Shown: positions 1 through 6,034 of the stretch, one piece after another
Layout: every line of letters begins with the position of its first letter
How positions within the stretch are numbered: position 1 is the stretch's first letter
Assembly: GCA_913062655.1 (NCBI GenBank)
Contig: CAJXXO010000162.1
Coordinates: forward strand, 1 to 6,173
Direction of reading: 5' to 3'
From: an uncultured Bacteroidota bacterium
Lineage (GTDB): Bacteria; Bacteroidota; Bacteroidia; Chitinophagales; S012-47
Length of the DNA: 6,173 nt
Notes under the pieces: model-generated
The model's database searches: none
Seen by the model: the letters and a program-made list of their open reading frames with translations, nothing else
What the model was told of the DNA's origin: nothing
Program-made: the position numbers and the translations under genes

Positions 1-1385
1 CGGTGATCTGGGAAAATGCCGCCTCCGGATCGGCCGGTGCTATGTCGGATGCCGGTGCCCTGGGCGCCTTGATGCAAGGCTTAGCCGAGGAAATGTCTGA
101 TGGGGTAAACTTTGAACTCACCTATTTCGAGTCACCCAACGGTGAGCAGTTTATCCTGGGCTCTGAGGTAGAGAATAAAATTCAATCTATGTCATCGGAT
201 GAGGTGACGATCAATTACACCAACAACTACACCCTTTTCGACAAAGCCACCGGCAATCGCATTTGGAGTGAACCTGTGGAATTAGAAGGCAAAGTTGGTA
301 CGCTGATATTTGAAGCGCAACAGATCATTGTATTGCCAGATGATGGGGGCAAAACCGTGATCAATGCCTTTGATCGCACCTCAGGAGAAGCCTTGTGGGG
401 CAAGAAGGGCCGTGGTATCAAACTGAAAGGCGGTGTGTATGATTATGTCCCCGTTGAAGGCGGCTACCTGCTGATCAGCGGCAGCAGTGATAAAAGTTTC
501 CTCAGCTTTCTAGATCCGGCAGGAACGTTGCCTTTTGATAAGCCAATTAAAATTGGGGGGCGGGTAATCAAGACCTTTTCCTCCCCCAAAGGCATTGCCT
601 TTGCCACTACACAGGAGTTTGACCTACTTGACCCTGCCGCTGGTGACTTGCTGCTGAAAAAGTCTATTGAGACCAGCGCTTCCCTGGTACAGCCACTGGA
701 GGGCGAAAAAGCGGTGCTGGTGTACGACCTAAAGGATGACATGCTCAAAAAGGTGGACTTGAATACGGCTACTGAATTGGCCTTTACTGAGGCAGAGATG
801 AAGTTTGATGGGCGGGAAAACCCCGAGCGCCTGGCCATAGATGAGGAGGGCTACTTGTTGACCTCTTCGCAGAATATCGGTCGGTACAGTACAGATGGAC
901 AGGTTGAGTTTACCAACTATTTTAAGGCCCCAGGTGAATCAGGCCTTCGCAAAGCGCTGCTGTTGGCACAAGCTGCACGGGCAGCCTACATTTCTGCCAG
1001 CTCTTACTATGCCGCAGGCACACTCAACAATGCCGTAGATGAAGTGACCCAGGAAGATGCGGTAGCCGGTGCTGTGGTACAGGGATTTGGCCAGGTGTAT
1101 CAGGAACTGGGTGACCAGGCTTCTGCCTTTGCCAAAAAGTCTTTTGCGCAAGCGACTGCACGATTTAAAGCCACGCAGGAAAGCCGCGATTTCCGAATTA
1201 TACTAGCTGATATGGGTAAAGGAAATGCGCTGGTGCAAGTCAGCCATGCCACAGGTGAAGTGATGAACGAAATCAGCTTGGGCAAAGACAAAGAAGCGGA
1301 TTATGCGGTAGACGATGTACTGGGATTGGTCTTTATCCGTCAGGGGGATAATCGTATTGCGGTGTATGATTTAAATAGCAAGTAG
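1..1385 (+). CDS. PQQ-like beta-propeller repeat protein, 5'-truncated
   Basis: The frame is open from the left edge, so the true start lies outside; about 460 residues are visible. Several blade-like segments of the PQQ/WD type can be read: YTLFDKATGNRIW (about residues 76-88), INAFDRTSGEALW (120-132), FDLLDPAAGDLLLKK (206-220) and a last one ending in RIAVYDLNSK at the C-terminus. The recurrent 'xxFDxxTGxxLW' pattern is typical of PQQ_2/PQQ_3 repeats, which usually form a propeller and often bind no PQQ. An alanine-rich, probably helical stretch (about 314-395, LRKALLLAQAARAAY and AFAKKSFAQATARF) interrupts the blades. The missing N-terminus prevents a check for a signal peptide; such Bacteroidota proteins are usually exported, so a periplasmic or surface location is an inference. 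No enzyme motif is visible, and a structural or binding role is the most that can be said. A perfect -7 promoter box for the next gene lies 117 bp downstream of its stop codon, so the two genes are probably transcribed separately. Confidence 0.75.
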   Translation, partial: VIWENAASGSAGAMSDAGALGALMQGLAEEMSDGVNFELTYFESPNGEQFILGSEVENKIQSMSSDEVTINYTNNYTLFDKATGNRIWSEPVELEGKVGTLIFEAQQIIVLPDDGGKTVINAFDRTSGEALWGKKGRGIKLKGGVYDYVPVEGGYLLISGSSDKSFLSFLDPAGTLPFDKPIKIGGRVIKTFSSPKGIAFATTQEFDLLDPAAGDLLLKKSIETSASLVQPLEGEKAVLVYDLKDDMLKKVDLNTATELAFTEAEMKFDGRENPERLAIDEEGYLLTSSQNIGRYSTDGQVEFTNYFKAPGESGLRKALLLAQAARAAYISASSYYAAGTLNNAVDEVTQEDAVAGAVVQGFGQVYQELGDQASAFAKKSFAQATARFKATQESRDFRIILADMGKGNALVQVSHATGEVMNEISLGKDKEADYAVDDVLGLVFIRQGDNRIAVYDLNSK

Positions 1386-1501
1386 TTTTCCGGTACGGTA
1401 TACCGCATGATACGTTCTTTTTCCAGGAGTACTGAGGTATGGTGGCTTTCAAAGTAGGAGGCGTGCAATGGCGATTACAATAATGTAAGTGCCTTTTCGG
1501 T

Positions 1502-1509
1502 TACCTTTG
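1502..1509 (+). promoter_or_regulatory. Bacteroidota-type -7 promoter box (TACCTTTG)
   Basis: TACCTTTG matches the Bacteroidota sigma-ABfrA -7 consensus TAnnTTTG at all six fixed positions. It ends 16 bp before the GTG start of the secreted-protein gene at 1526, so the predicted leader is only about 10-13 nt. No good TTG/TTTG -33 element is seen 17-23 bp upstream (the stretch there is ATAATGTAAG), so the call rests on the -7 box and its position. Confidence 0.5.
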
Positions 1510-1525
1510 TATTACATTTTCATCC

Positions 1526-2191
1526 GTGTTAAGATATACCTTATTTGCTCTACTATTGGTGTCTGCTTTGTGGCTCACTGCACAGGATAATGATGGTCTT
1601 TTCCCACCCCAACCGCTAGTCACACATGACCTCCCAGCAGACAGCTTGTCCGCCTATAACCTACTGGACTCTTTACCGATACCGGATCACCTGCTACTAC
1701 AAGGGGAAGCAGATGGAAATTACTACATAGGTAAAGCCAATAAGGGTGGTTTTACGCTATTTCAGTTGCCGGACATTGGCAATATCATCCAGGTAGAGAC
1801 GCATGACATCAATGGTACAGGTCAAGCTGAACTGATCCTTCACCGGTCGGTGCGGAATGGCCGGTCGGGATGGGAAAGTGGGCATGCCTGGCACCGCGAA
1901 ACGATGGAGATCTATGATGTGGACCAACCGGCTTTATTATTATCCTTCGAATATTGTCAGGAGCAGGAAAACTGGTGGACTCAATATGTGGAACCAGAGC
2001 ACGATTCTATACACTACGAAGAGCGAGAGGTGATTGAGACTGGAGGAGAGCACTGGTCAGAATGCTATACCATTGAATGGGACAACGGTATGCTGCTATT
2101 TCTACCAATAGCAGCGGGCATAGCAGAAGCGGAAGAGCCATTTCAGGAGCAACTATTTCGATGGACGGGAGAAGGGTTTGTGCAACCGTAA
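1526..2191 (+). CDS. Hypothetical secreted protein with an FG-GAP-like motif
   Basis: The protein has 221 residues and no family that I recognise. Residues 1-20 (MLRYTLFALLLVSALWLTAQ) form a clear signal peptide with a basic residue, a leucine-rich core and a likely cleavage after LTA or TAQ, so the product is exported to the periplasm or beyond. The mature part contains ETHDINGTGQAELILHRS (91-108). This resembles the acidic 'D-x-N-G-x-G-x-x-E-L' loop of FG-GAP/VCBS-type repeats and of Bacteroidota secreted proteins that report on a 'domain of the system', and it may bind calcium. The rest is rich in Trp, Glu and Tyr (for example QENWWTQYVEPEHD, 147-160). GTG at 1526 is the only plausible start, because an in-frame TAA lies at 1481 and no ATG intervenes. 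It is preceded by a perfect -7 box. The gene converges on the DUF2784-like gene, with 58 bp between stop codons. Function is unknown. Confidence 0.7.
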   Translation: MLRYTLFALLLVSALWLTAQDNDGLFPPQPLVTHDLPADSLSAYNLLDSLPIPDHLLLQGEADGNYYIGKANKGGFTLFQLPDIGNIIQVETHDINGTGQAELILHRSVRNGRSGWESGHAWHRETMEIYDVDQPALLLSFEYCQEQENWWTQYVEPEHDSIHYEEREVIETGGEHWSECYTIEWDNGMLLFLPIAAGIAEAEEPFQEQLFRWTGEGFVQP

Positions 2192-2236
2192 CCTTGACCC
2201 TGTAGCTTTTCCAACACCAATACATGCTAACATTTT

Positions 2237-2248
2237 ATGGGTACCCAT
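2237..2248. repeat. 12-bp perfect palindrome between convergent genes
   Basis: ATGGGTACCCAT is its own reverse complement. It sits between the stop codons of the two convergent genes, one base from the end of the minus-strand DUF2784-like gene. As RNA it could only form a four-pair stem with a GTAC loop, so it is a weak candidate for a bidirectional terminator. It may equally be a protein-binding site or chance. Confidence 0.3.
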
Positions 2249-2249
2249 C

Positions 2250-2618
2250 TCATTTTCGCCTATAATCCCGGATATTCAGTACCACCGACAAAACGGTTAA
2301 TACAGCCATAGCGCCAACCAGTATCCATTCCATATGGTCGGCTGCGATGGCTATACCGGTGAGGGATTCGACCAGAAACTCGATGTAATTGTTCGCGGTA
2401 TCACGGTAACCCAATTTCGCCCGTACCTCCCAATGCCAGTCTGTACAGGGGCAGTAGCCCCATCCGTACCAAATGCCTAATCCAAACCAAGACAACAACG
2501 TTAGTGCCAGGGTAAGTAAATGCCATTTACGAGTACTTCGCCAGATCCAACCTACCAGATTGAATACGGTGAAAGCGGTATGGACAACAAAGAATACGAT
2601 ATTGAGGAAAGCCAGCAT
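2250..2618 (-). CDS. DUF2784-like small integral membrane protein
   Basis: The protein has 122 residues and three to four hydrophobic segments: about 3-25, 34-53, possibly 80-93, and 97-115. The pattern fits the DUF2784 family as found in Bacteroidota. The signs are an aromatic first helix (HTAFTVFNLVGWIWRSTRK), a second helix ending in WFGLGIWYGWGYCPCTDWHW (44-63), then VRAKLGY and a final helix followed by the basic tail RDYRRK. The YCP.TDWH motif with its acidic and histidine residues is the family hallmark I rely on. Family function is unknown and location is the inner membrane. The ATG at 2618 gives a full-length protein with the first helix at the very N-terminus. No convincing TAnnTTTG box was found upstream; TACTTTTT about 30 bp before the start is the nearest. 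It may be read with the dodecin gene upstream (164 bp gap), but the hairpin between them argues against strong cotranscription. Confidence 0.75.
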   Translation of the reverse strand: MLAFLNIVFFVVHTAFTVFNLVGWIWRSTRKWHLLTLALTLLSWFGLGIWYGWGYCPCTDWHWEVRAKLGYRDTANNYIEFLVESLTGIAIAADHMEWILVGAMAVLTVLSVVLNIRDYRRK

Positions 2619-2735
2619 GCCGTAAGGACTTCGCAGGTAAAAAGTACGAAACCTTTTGCTTTAGTGGGAAGAGGCCTACTTGCCCAAAGATGAGTGATGG
2701 TGCATTTCAAGCGGGGCTGTAGGGGTAGGGTACAA

Positions 2736-2770
2736 CTTTCCCGGAGGGGTATTGACGCCCTCCGGAAAAG
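2736..2770 (-). terminator. Strong hairpin downstream of the dodecin gene
   Basis: The arms CCGGAGGG (2741-2748) and CCCTCCGG (2758-2765) are perfectly complementary around a 9-nt loop. They extend, after one C-A mismatch, by CTTT/AAAG to a stem of 12 pairs in total. On the minus strand the hairpin starts about 12 nt after the dodecin stop codon, which is the usual place for a transcription end or mRNA-stabilising structure. No run of U follows the stem on either strand, so it is not a textbook intrinsic terminator. Confidence 0.55.
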
Positions 2771-2782
2771 AATAGAATTGAT

Positions 2783-2989
2783 TTAAGAAGGATTCACTTC
2801 AAAAGAGACTTTGGCGGTTACGCCATAGGATACGATCTTATTGTGCTGCACATTGGCGTTCATATCCTTAATGTAAATGGATTTGATGTTTTCAACAGAT
2901 TTGGCCGCTTCATTCAGCGCATTCTGTGTTGCATCATCAAAACTTTTCTCTGATCCTGCGATCACTTCAATTACTTTCACAATTGCCAT
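2783..2989 (-). CDS. Dodecin family protein
   Basis: The protein has 68 residues, the normal dodecin length. The order fits the beta-alpha-beta-beta dodecin fold: strand 1 AIVKVIEVIAGS (2-13), one helix with the 'SEKSFDDATQNALNEAAK' pattern (13-30), then strands around NIKSIYIKDMNANVQ (34-48) and KIVSYGVTAKVSFEV (51-65). Dodecins assemble into hollow cytoplasmic 12-mers that store or buffer flavins (riboflavin, FMN, FAD) in archaeal and several bacterial members. By alignment from memory, the flavin-stacking Trp of those proteins corresponds here to Ser37 and the flavin-contacting Gln to Gly56. This protein therefore belongs to the Trp-less 'KSIYIK' subgroup, whose ligand is less certain. ATG at 2989 is preceded by an A/T-rich stretch (AAAAACCAATAAGTT) with no Shine-Dalgarno sequence, as expected in Bacteroidota. 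The gene is divergent from the DUF6090-like gene and ends before a strong hairpin. Confidence 0.85.
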   Translation of the reverse strand: MAIVKVIEVIAGSEKSFDDATQNALNEAAKSVENIKSIYIKDMNANVQHNKIVSYGVTAKVSFEVNPS

Positions 2990-3151
2990 AACTTATTGGT
3001 TTTTAATTAGTAATAGGTTCTAATTGGGCCAACGAAGATGATAGGACTGGGTTCAGAAAAGCGTAGATTCCTTGCGAAAATGATGGCTATTACGATGATG
3101 TTACCGGGCTATCTAAGGGGAAAAGCCTACCCCAATAGGGCAACAAGGTAT

Positions 3152-3181
3152 TTTGCACACTTAGCGAAACTTGTATTTTAG
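3152..3181 (+). promoter_or_regulatory. Candidate promoter of the DUF6090-like/miniprotein unit
   Basis: TTTG (3152-3155) and TATTTTAG (3174-3181) are separated by 18 bp. This agrees with the Bacteroidota -33 (TTTG/TTG) and -7 (TAnnTTTG) arrangement, with one mismatch in the -7 box. The predicted transcript start falls near 3186, which is at or after the GTG at 3184 and so favours the later start codon at 3256. Confidence 0.35.
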
Positions 3182-3255
3182 TTGTGCAGAAAAAACCTTG
3201 GGCCTATTGCCCTGATGCTGCTGACCTCCATCCGCTCACCCCAGAAATAGCGCCT

Positions 3256-3960
3256 GTGAAGAAGACCAACCACTCTCTTTGGAAGCAATACAGCCTTGAA
3301 TTCCTCTCTGTTTTTGTGGCCGTTATCATGGCGTTTGCCTTGAACAACTGGAATGAGAACCGGAAGAGCAACCTGGCTGAAGACAAGATCCTGACAGAGA
3401 TCTATAATGGGCTGGAAAAAGACCTGTTTGATATTTCGATGAATGTGTCAGGGCACCAGCAAGGGTTGGCTGCAGCAAATTTCTTCCGAAGACTGCTGGG
3501 CGATCAGCCCGCTTCAACCGACTCTTTTCTATACCATTACCTGAACCTGACCCGGGATTTTGTATCGATTCAAAATACATCAGGCTATGAGACCCTCAAA
3601 TCGCGCGGCTTGGAGCTGATCAAGAATGATTCGCTCCGGTCGGCCATCATTTCCTTGTATGAGTATGACTTTGAGACACTCGCTAAACTGGAAGAGGACT
3701 ATTACGAGATCCAGTTTCAGGAGAACTACTTCAAGGATATCAACCGCATGTTGAGTCCTTTCATGGTTTTCAACACCAGGAACGAATTAACCGGACTGGA
3801 AGAACCGATCAACCTTACTGGTCTGGATAAAAACCTGTTTCTATCCTATCTCTGGAAGATCGATGTCAACCGAAATTTCATTTTGATCTTCTACAGGCAG
3901 GTCAAAGAAAAGATACAAGCCATAAAATCACGTATTCAGGAAGAAATAGACCTGCAATAG
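3256..3960 (+). CDS. DUF6090-like single-pass membrane protein
   Basis: From GTG 3256 the protein has 234 residues. A single transmembrane helix (LEFLSVFVAVIMAFALNNW) lies close to the N-terminus. It is followed by NNWNENRK and a long helical, charged domain. 'TSGYETLKSRGLELIKNDSL' and the following 'ISLYEYDFETL' resemble the Bacteroidota DUF6090 pattern, where a helix ending in 'INNWNE' precedes 'YEALKSSG...LIKNDSLR'. Family function is unknown; the topology suggests a short cytoplasmic tail and a large domain on one face of the inner membrane. The open frame continues upstream to a GTG at 3184 (258 residues). Those 24 extra residues look non-native, and that GTG overlaps the probable transcript start. 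The 3256 start gives a typical basic beginning (KKTNHSLWKQY), so I prefer it. The stop is followed after 44 bp by the start of a membrane miniprotein, probably in the same operon. The gene is divergent from dodecin. Confidence 0.7.
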   Translation: MKKTNHSLWKQYSLEFLSVFVAVIMAFALNNWNENRKSNLAEDKILTEIYNGLEKDLFDISMNVSGHQQGLAAANFFRRLLGDQPASTDSFLYHYLNLTRDFVSIQNTSGYETLKSRGLELIKNDSLRSAIISLYEYDFETLAKLEEDYYEIQFQENYFKDINRMLSPFMVFNTRNELTGLEEPINLTGLDKNLFLSYLWKIDVNRNFILIFYRQVKEKIQAIKSRIQEEIDLQ

Positions 3961-4004
3961 GGGCACCACTACAGAACATTCATATCATCTCCTAAAAGAA
4001 TCCA

Positions 4005-4124
4005 ATGACGGAAAAGAACACTAAAAAGAAAAAGATCGGCTACGCTTTTGTTATCGGCCTTGCCGCAGGCATTATCCTGTACAAGGTCATTATCGACTTA
4101 CTCTGGCCTATGCTATTTGGGTAG
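4005..4124 (+). CDS. 39-residue single-pass membrane miniprotein
   Basis: ATG at 4005 opens a 39-codon frame ending in TAG. The N-terminus is polar and very basic (MTEKNTKKKKIGYA). A hydrophobic helix follows from about 13 to 38 (FVIGLAAGIILYKVIIDLLW), ending in PMLFG. The basic tail would stay in the cytoplasm by the positive-inside rule, and GLAAG (18-22) is a GxxxG helix-packing motif. AAAAGAA about 6-12 nt before the ATG is the kind of A-rich leader Bacteroidota ribosomes accept. The gene starts 44 bp after the DUF6090-like stop on the same strand, so cotranscription and a partnership in the membrane are plausible. It ends 4 bp from the convergent glycosyltransferase stop. The clear amphipathic design and position argue for a real gene, but it is too short to be certain and I recognise no named family. 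Confidence 0.6.
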   Translation: MTEKNTKKKKIGYAFVIGLAAGIILYKVIIDLLWPMLFG

Positions 4125-4128
4125 GTCA

Positions 4129-5421
4129 TCAGGCCTGCTGCATAGGTTGTTGCCGGGCACTGATATGTCGCTGAGCGATTCCTTCCAGTTCTTTTACCAA
4201 TACCGTTGAAGCGCCATCTTTCCGTATTTGCGTACCCAACCGGCTGGCTCCATCGGCAAAGGCGTCATCCTCGAGCAACCGCTGCACCTTTTGGCGGATA
4301 GCACTTACACCCGATGATTTCTTGAGGGTAAGCCCTGCACCATGGTATTTCACCTTAGCCGCATTATCATGCTGATCGCGCCCCATGGGCATACATAGCA
4401 AAGGAACATCAAAGGAGAGGGCGCGCATCACTGTGCCATGACCGGCATGGGTGATCACAAGCTCAGCATGGGGAAAGACCTGCGAATGAGGCGCACTGTC
4501 AACCACCACTACATTATCCGCTTCGGGTAGTTGCGCCATGGCTAATGCCGGACCAGTGGTGACGAGCGCACGCACCGGTAATTGCGATAGAGCCGTGATG
4601 CAATGGCGCAGTACAGCGCCTTGGTTTTGGAAGGTGGAAGAAAAGGCTACCACCACCAGTGGTCGCTTATCTTCAGCCGGCCACGGAGGCGCCCACTCGG
4701 CTACCCAATCGGGGTCCTGAAGAATAGGGCCTGTGTAGCGCACATTAGCCGGTGCCGGCTCCATGGGAAAGTCAAAAACGCGACTGGTCATGATCAACCG
4801 CAGGTCAGCCTGGTGCACCAAATCGACCGTATGTGACAAGGCCGGCAAGTCCAGCTCCTGTCGTACAGCATTGAGGTCTTTCAGGTAGCTGTCGAACACC
4901 TTATGGAAGAGGCCGCCCAACAGCTTATCGCGTAACCTTCCCAGTGGGCCCTTGCCCGGCAGCAAGCCCATCATGCCCGGTGGTCGGTTGTCGGCTGGGA
5001 AATACTCCGGCATATGAAAGCCAACCGCTGTTGGCAGACCACGCTTTTCGCCTGCCATCAATGCCGGAATAAGCAGCATATCCACGATCAATACATCCGG
5101 CTGCGTCTTATCTATGGCCTTCAGCGTTTGCTCCACCACAGTGTTGGCCGGCCCGAAGACCACATTATCCAATGTCGGGTCTTTCATCCCTTTTTTATTC
5201 CAGTCCCGGAAGATATCTTCCGACCGGTCGGTACGGGTGAAGTAGTCTGTAAAAGGATGAAAGTGAAAGTCATGGTCCGTTACCACCGCTTGCAGACAGG
5301 GCTCTGTCAGAACATGAATATCATGCCCTCTTGCCTTGAGTTGCCGGGCCATACCCAGCATGGGCGGCATATTACCGCCACCGTCAACGGTGATCATGAG
5401 GTAGGTGTTTGTCGTAGTCAT
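4129..5421 (-). CDS. GT1-family glycosyltransferase (UGT/macrolide-GT type)
   Basis: The 430-residue length is normal for a GT-B fold enzyme that moves a sugar from a nucleotide-sugar to a small lipophilic acceptor in the cytoplasm. The N-terminal acceptor domain begins with YLMITVDGGGNMPPMLGMAR (7-26) and RGHDIHVLTEP; DVLIVDML (109-116) is the usual second strand with its Asp114. The C-terminal donor domain starts near RPLVVVAFSSTF (253-264). It carries the UDP-sugar signature AELVITHAGHGTVMRAL (319-335) and VPLLCMPMGRDQHDNAAKV (339-357), with His325 and the Asp349-Gln350 pair that in this family contact the diphosphate and sugar. The canonical acceptor-activating His of the 'GHxxP' loop is Asn17 here. 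ATG 5421 is chosen because it starts directly before the first beta strand and lies 10 bp after the tetR stop. A longer frame to 5547 would overlap tetR and has no family-like sequence. Detoxification of a compound or antibiotic is inferred from the regulator; a biosynthetic role is the alternative. Confidence 0.85.
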   Translation of the reverse strand: MTTTNTYLMITVDGGGNMPPMLGMARQLKARGHDIHVLTEPCLQAVVTDHDFHFHPFTDYFTRTDRSEDIFRDWNKKGMKDPTLDNVVFGPANTVVEQTLKAIDKTQPDVLIVDMLLIPALMAGEKRGLPTAVGFHMPEYFPADNRPPGMMGLLPGKGPLGRLRDKLLGGLFHKVFDSYLKDLNAVRQELDLPALSHTVDLVHQADLRLIMTSRVFDFPMEPAPANVRYTGPILQDPDWVAEWAPPWPAEDKRPLVVVAFSSTFQNQGAVLRHCITALSQLPVRALVTTGPALAMAQLPEADNVVVVDSAPHSQVFPHAELVITHAGHGTVMRALSFDVPLLCMPMGRDQHDNAAKVKYHGAGLTLKKSSGVSAIRQKVQRLLEDDAFADGASRLGTQIRKDGASTVLVKELEGIAQRHISARQQPMQQA

Positions 5422-5431
5422 AGTCTTGTGG

Positions 5432-6034
5432 TTATTGGTTTTGTTCAATAAGTCCTTGCACCAACTGATGCATGATCTGGTAGGTGGCTTTTTTACTCTT
5501 GCCAAAGTCTTTGCGCAGCACCTTCCATTGGTACACATCAGTTGCACTGTAGAAGGCCATCAAGCGTATGTCGTAGTCGGGGTCACCTTGTGGGGGCAGG
5601 TGATCGGCAAAAACCTGCGCGCACCAGTCGCGGTGAAATTGTCGTCCTTTTTGCAGGATCTGGTGGGCGATCGGCAGCTCCTCCTCCACTCGCAGGGTTC
5701 GGATATTGGCCTCACCAAAGGCCTCGTAATCGGCCAATAAACCTTGGAGGGCGGTGGGTACGTCTTTCGCGATCGATGCATTTCGTTGCTGGGCTACGGC
5801 ATGTGCTTCTTGTTCTAAACTTGCCTGGAAGAGTCCTTCTTTCGACTCGAACCGCCTCAACACCGTTCGCACGGTCACGCCTGCTTGTTCCGCCACCTGT
5901 TCCAACGTGATCTCATGCAAAGGATAGTCTTTCCATAGCTGAACAGCCGCTGCGATGATGGCCTGACCCGTCTGTTCTTTTGCTTTCGCACGGGCTTTCA
6001 TCTGGTAGTTGCGTTTGGGTGCACTTGTTTTCAT
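5432..6034 (-). CDS. TetR/AcrR family transcriptional regulator
   Basis: The 200-residue length is typical. The N-terminal DNA-binding domain reads AIIAAAVQLWKDYPLHEITL (25-44), then the helix-turn-helix EQVAEQAGVTVRTVLRRFES (45-64) with KEGLFQASL closing the domain. This is the standard TetR_N layout, with Arg at the usual Tyr ('YRHF') position in the recognition helix. The C-terminal half (about 75-200) is all-helical and should hold the ligand pocket and dimer interface; its ligand cannot be read from the sequence. ATG 6034 (M1) is preferred over the upstream GTG 6079, because the latter would translate the operator repeats. ATG 6001 (M12) is also possible. The gene ends 10 bp before the glycosyltransferase, so both are one operon. 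The operator-like palindromes overlapping its promoter predict autorepression, relieved when a ligand binds. Confidence 0.88.
   Translation of the reverse strand: MKTSAPKRNYQMKARAKAKEQTGQAIIAAAVQLWKDYPLHEITLEQVAEQAGVTVRTVLRRFESKEGLFQASLEQEAHAVAQQRNASIAKDVPTALQGLLADYEAFGEANIRTLRVEEELPIAHQILQKGRQFHRDWCAQVFADHLPPQGDPDYDIRLMAFYSATDVYQWKVLRKDFGKSKKATYQIMHQLVQGLIEQNQ

Noticed and set aside
227..1291. Minus-strand frames inside the PQQ-like gene
   Set aside because: Low-complexity, Ser/Pro/Arg-rich shadows of a clear coding frame; no start context or family pattern.
1396..1405. 10-bp perfect palindrome CGGTATACCG after the PQQ-like gene
   Set aside because: It has no loop and no T-tract, so it is not a convincing terminator; a palindrome of this size is expected by chance.
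1439..1483. 14-codon frame beginning MVAFKVGG after an AGGAG-like sequence
   Set aside because: Too short, no hydrophobic or structural pattern, and it ends just before the promoter of the next gene; no support for translation.
3099..3143. Imperfect hairpin around GGGCTATCTAAGGGG / CCCCAATAGGGC in the dodecin-DUF6090 gap
   Set aside because: Pairing needs an internal bulge and no regulatory family is recognisable; it lies upstream of the candidate promoter and could be chance.
5422..5547. N-terminal extension of the glycosyltransferase frame to 5547
   Set aside because: It would overlap the tetR coding region in another frame, and its residues do not resemble any GT1 N-terminus; ATG 5421 directly precedes the first beta strand.
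5014..5740. Open frames on the + strand opposite the glycosyltransferase and tetR (5014-5451, 5405-5740)
   Set aside because: They are antisense shadows of well-supported genes, rich in His, Cys and Arg with no domain pattern.
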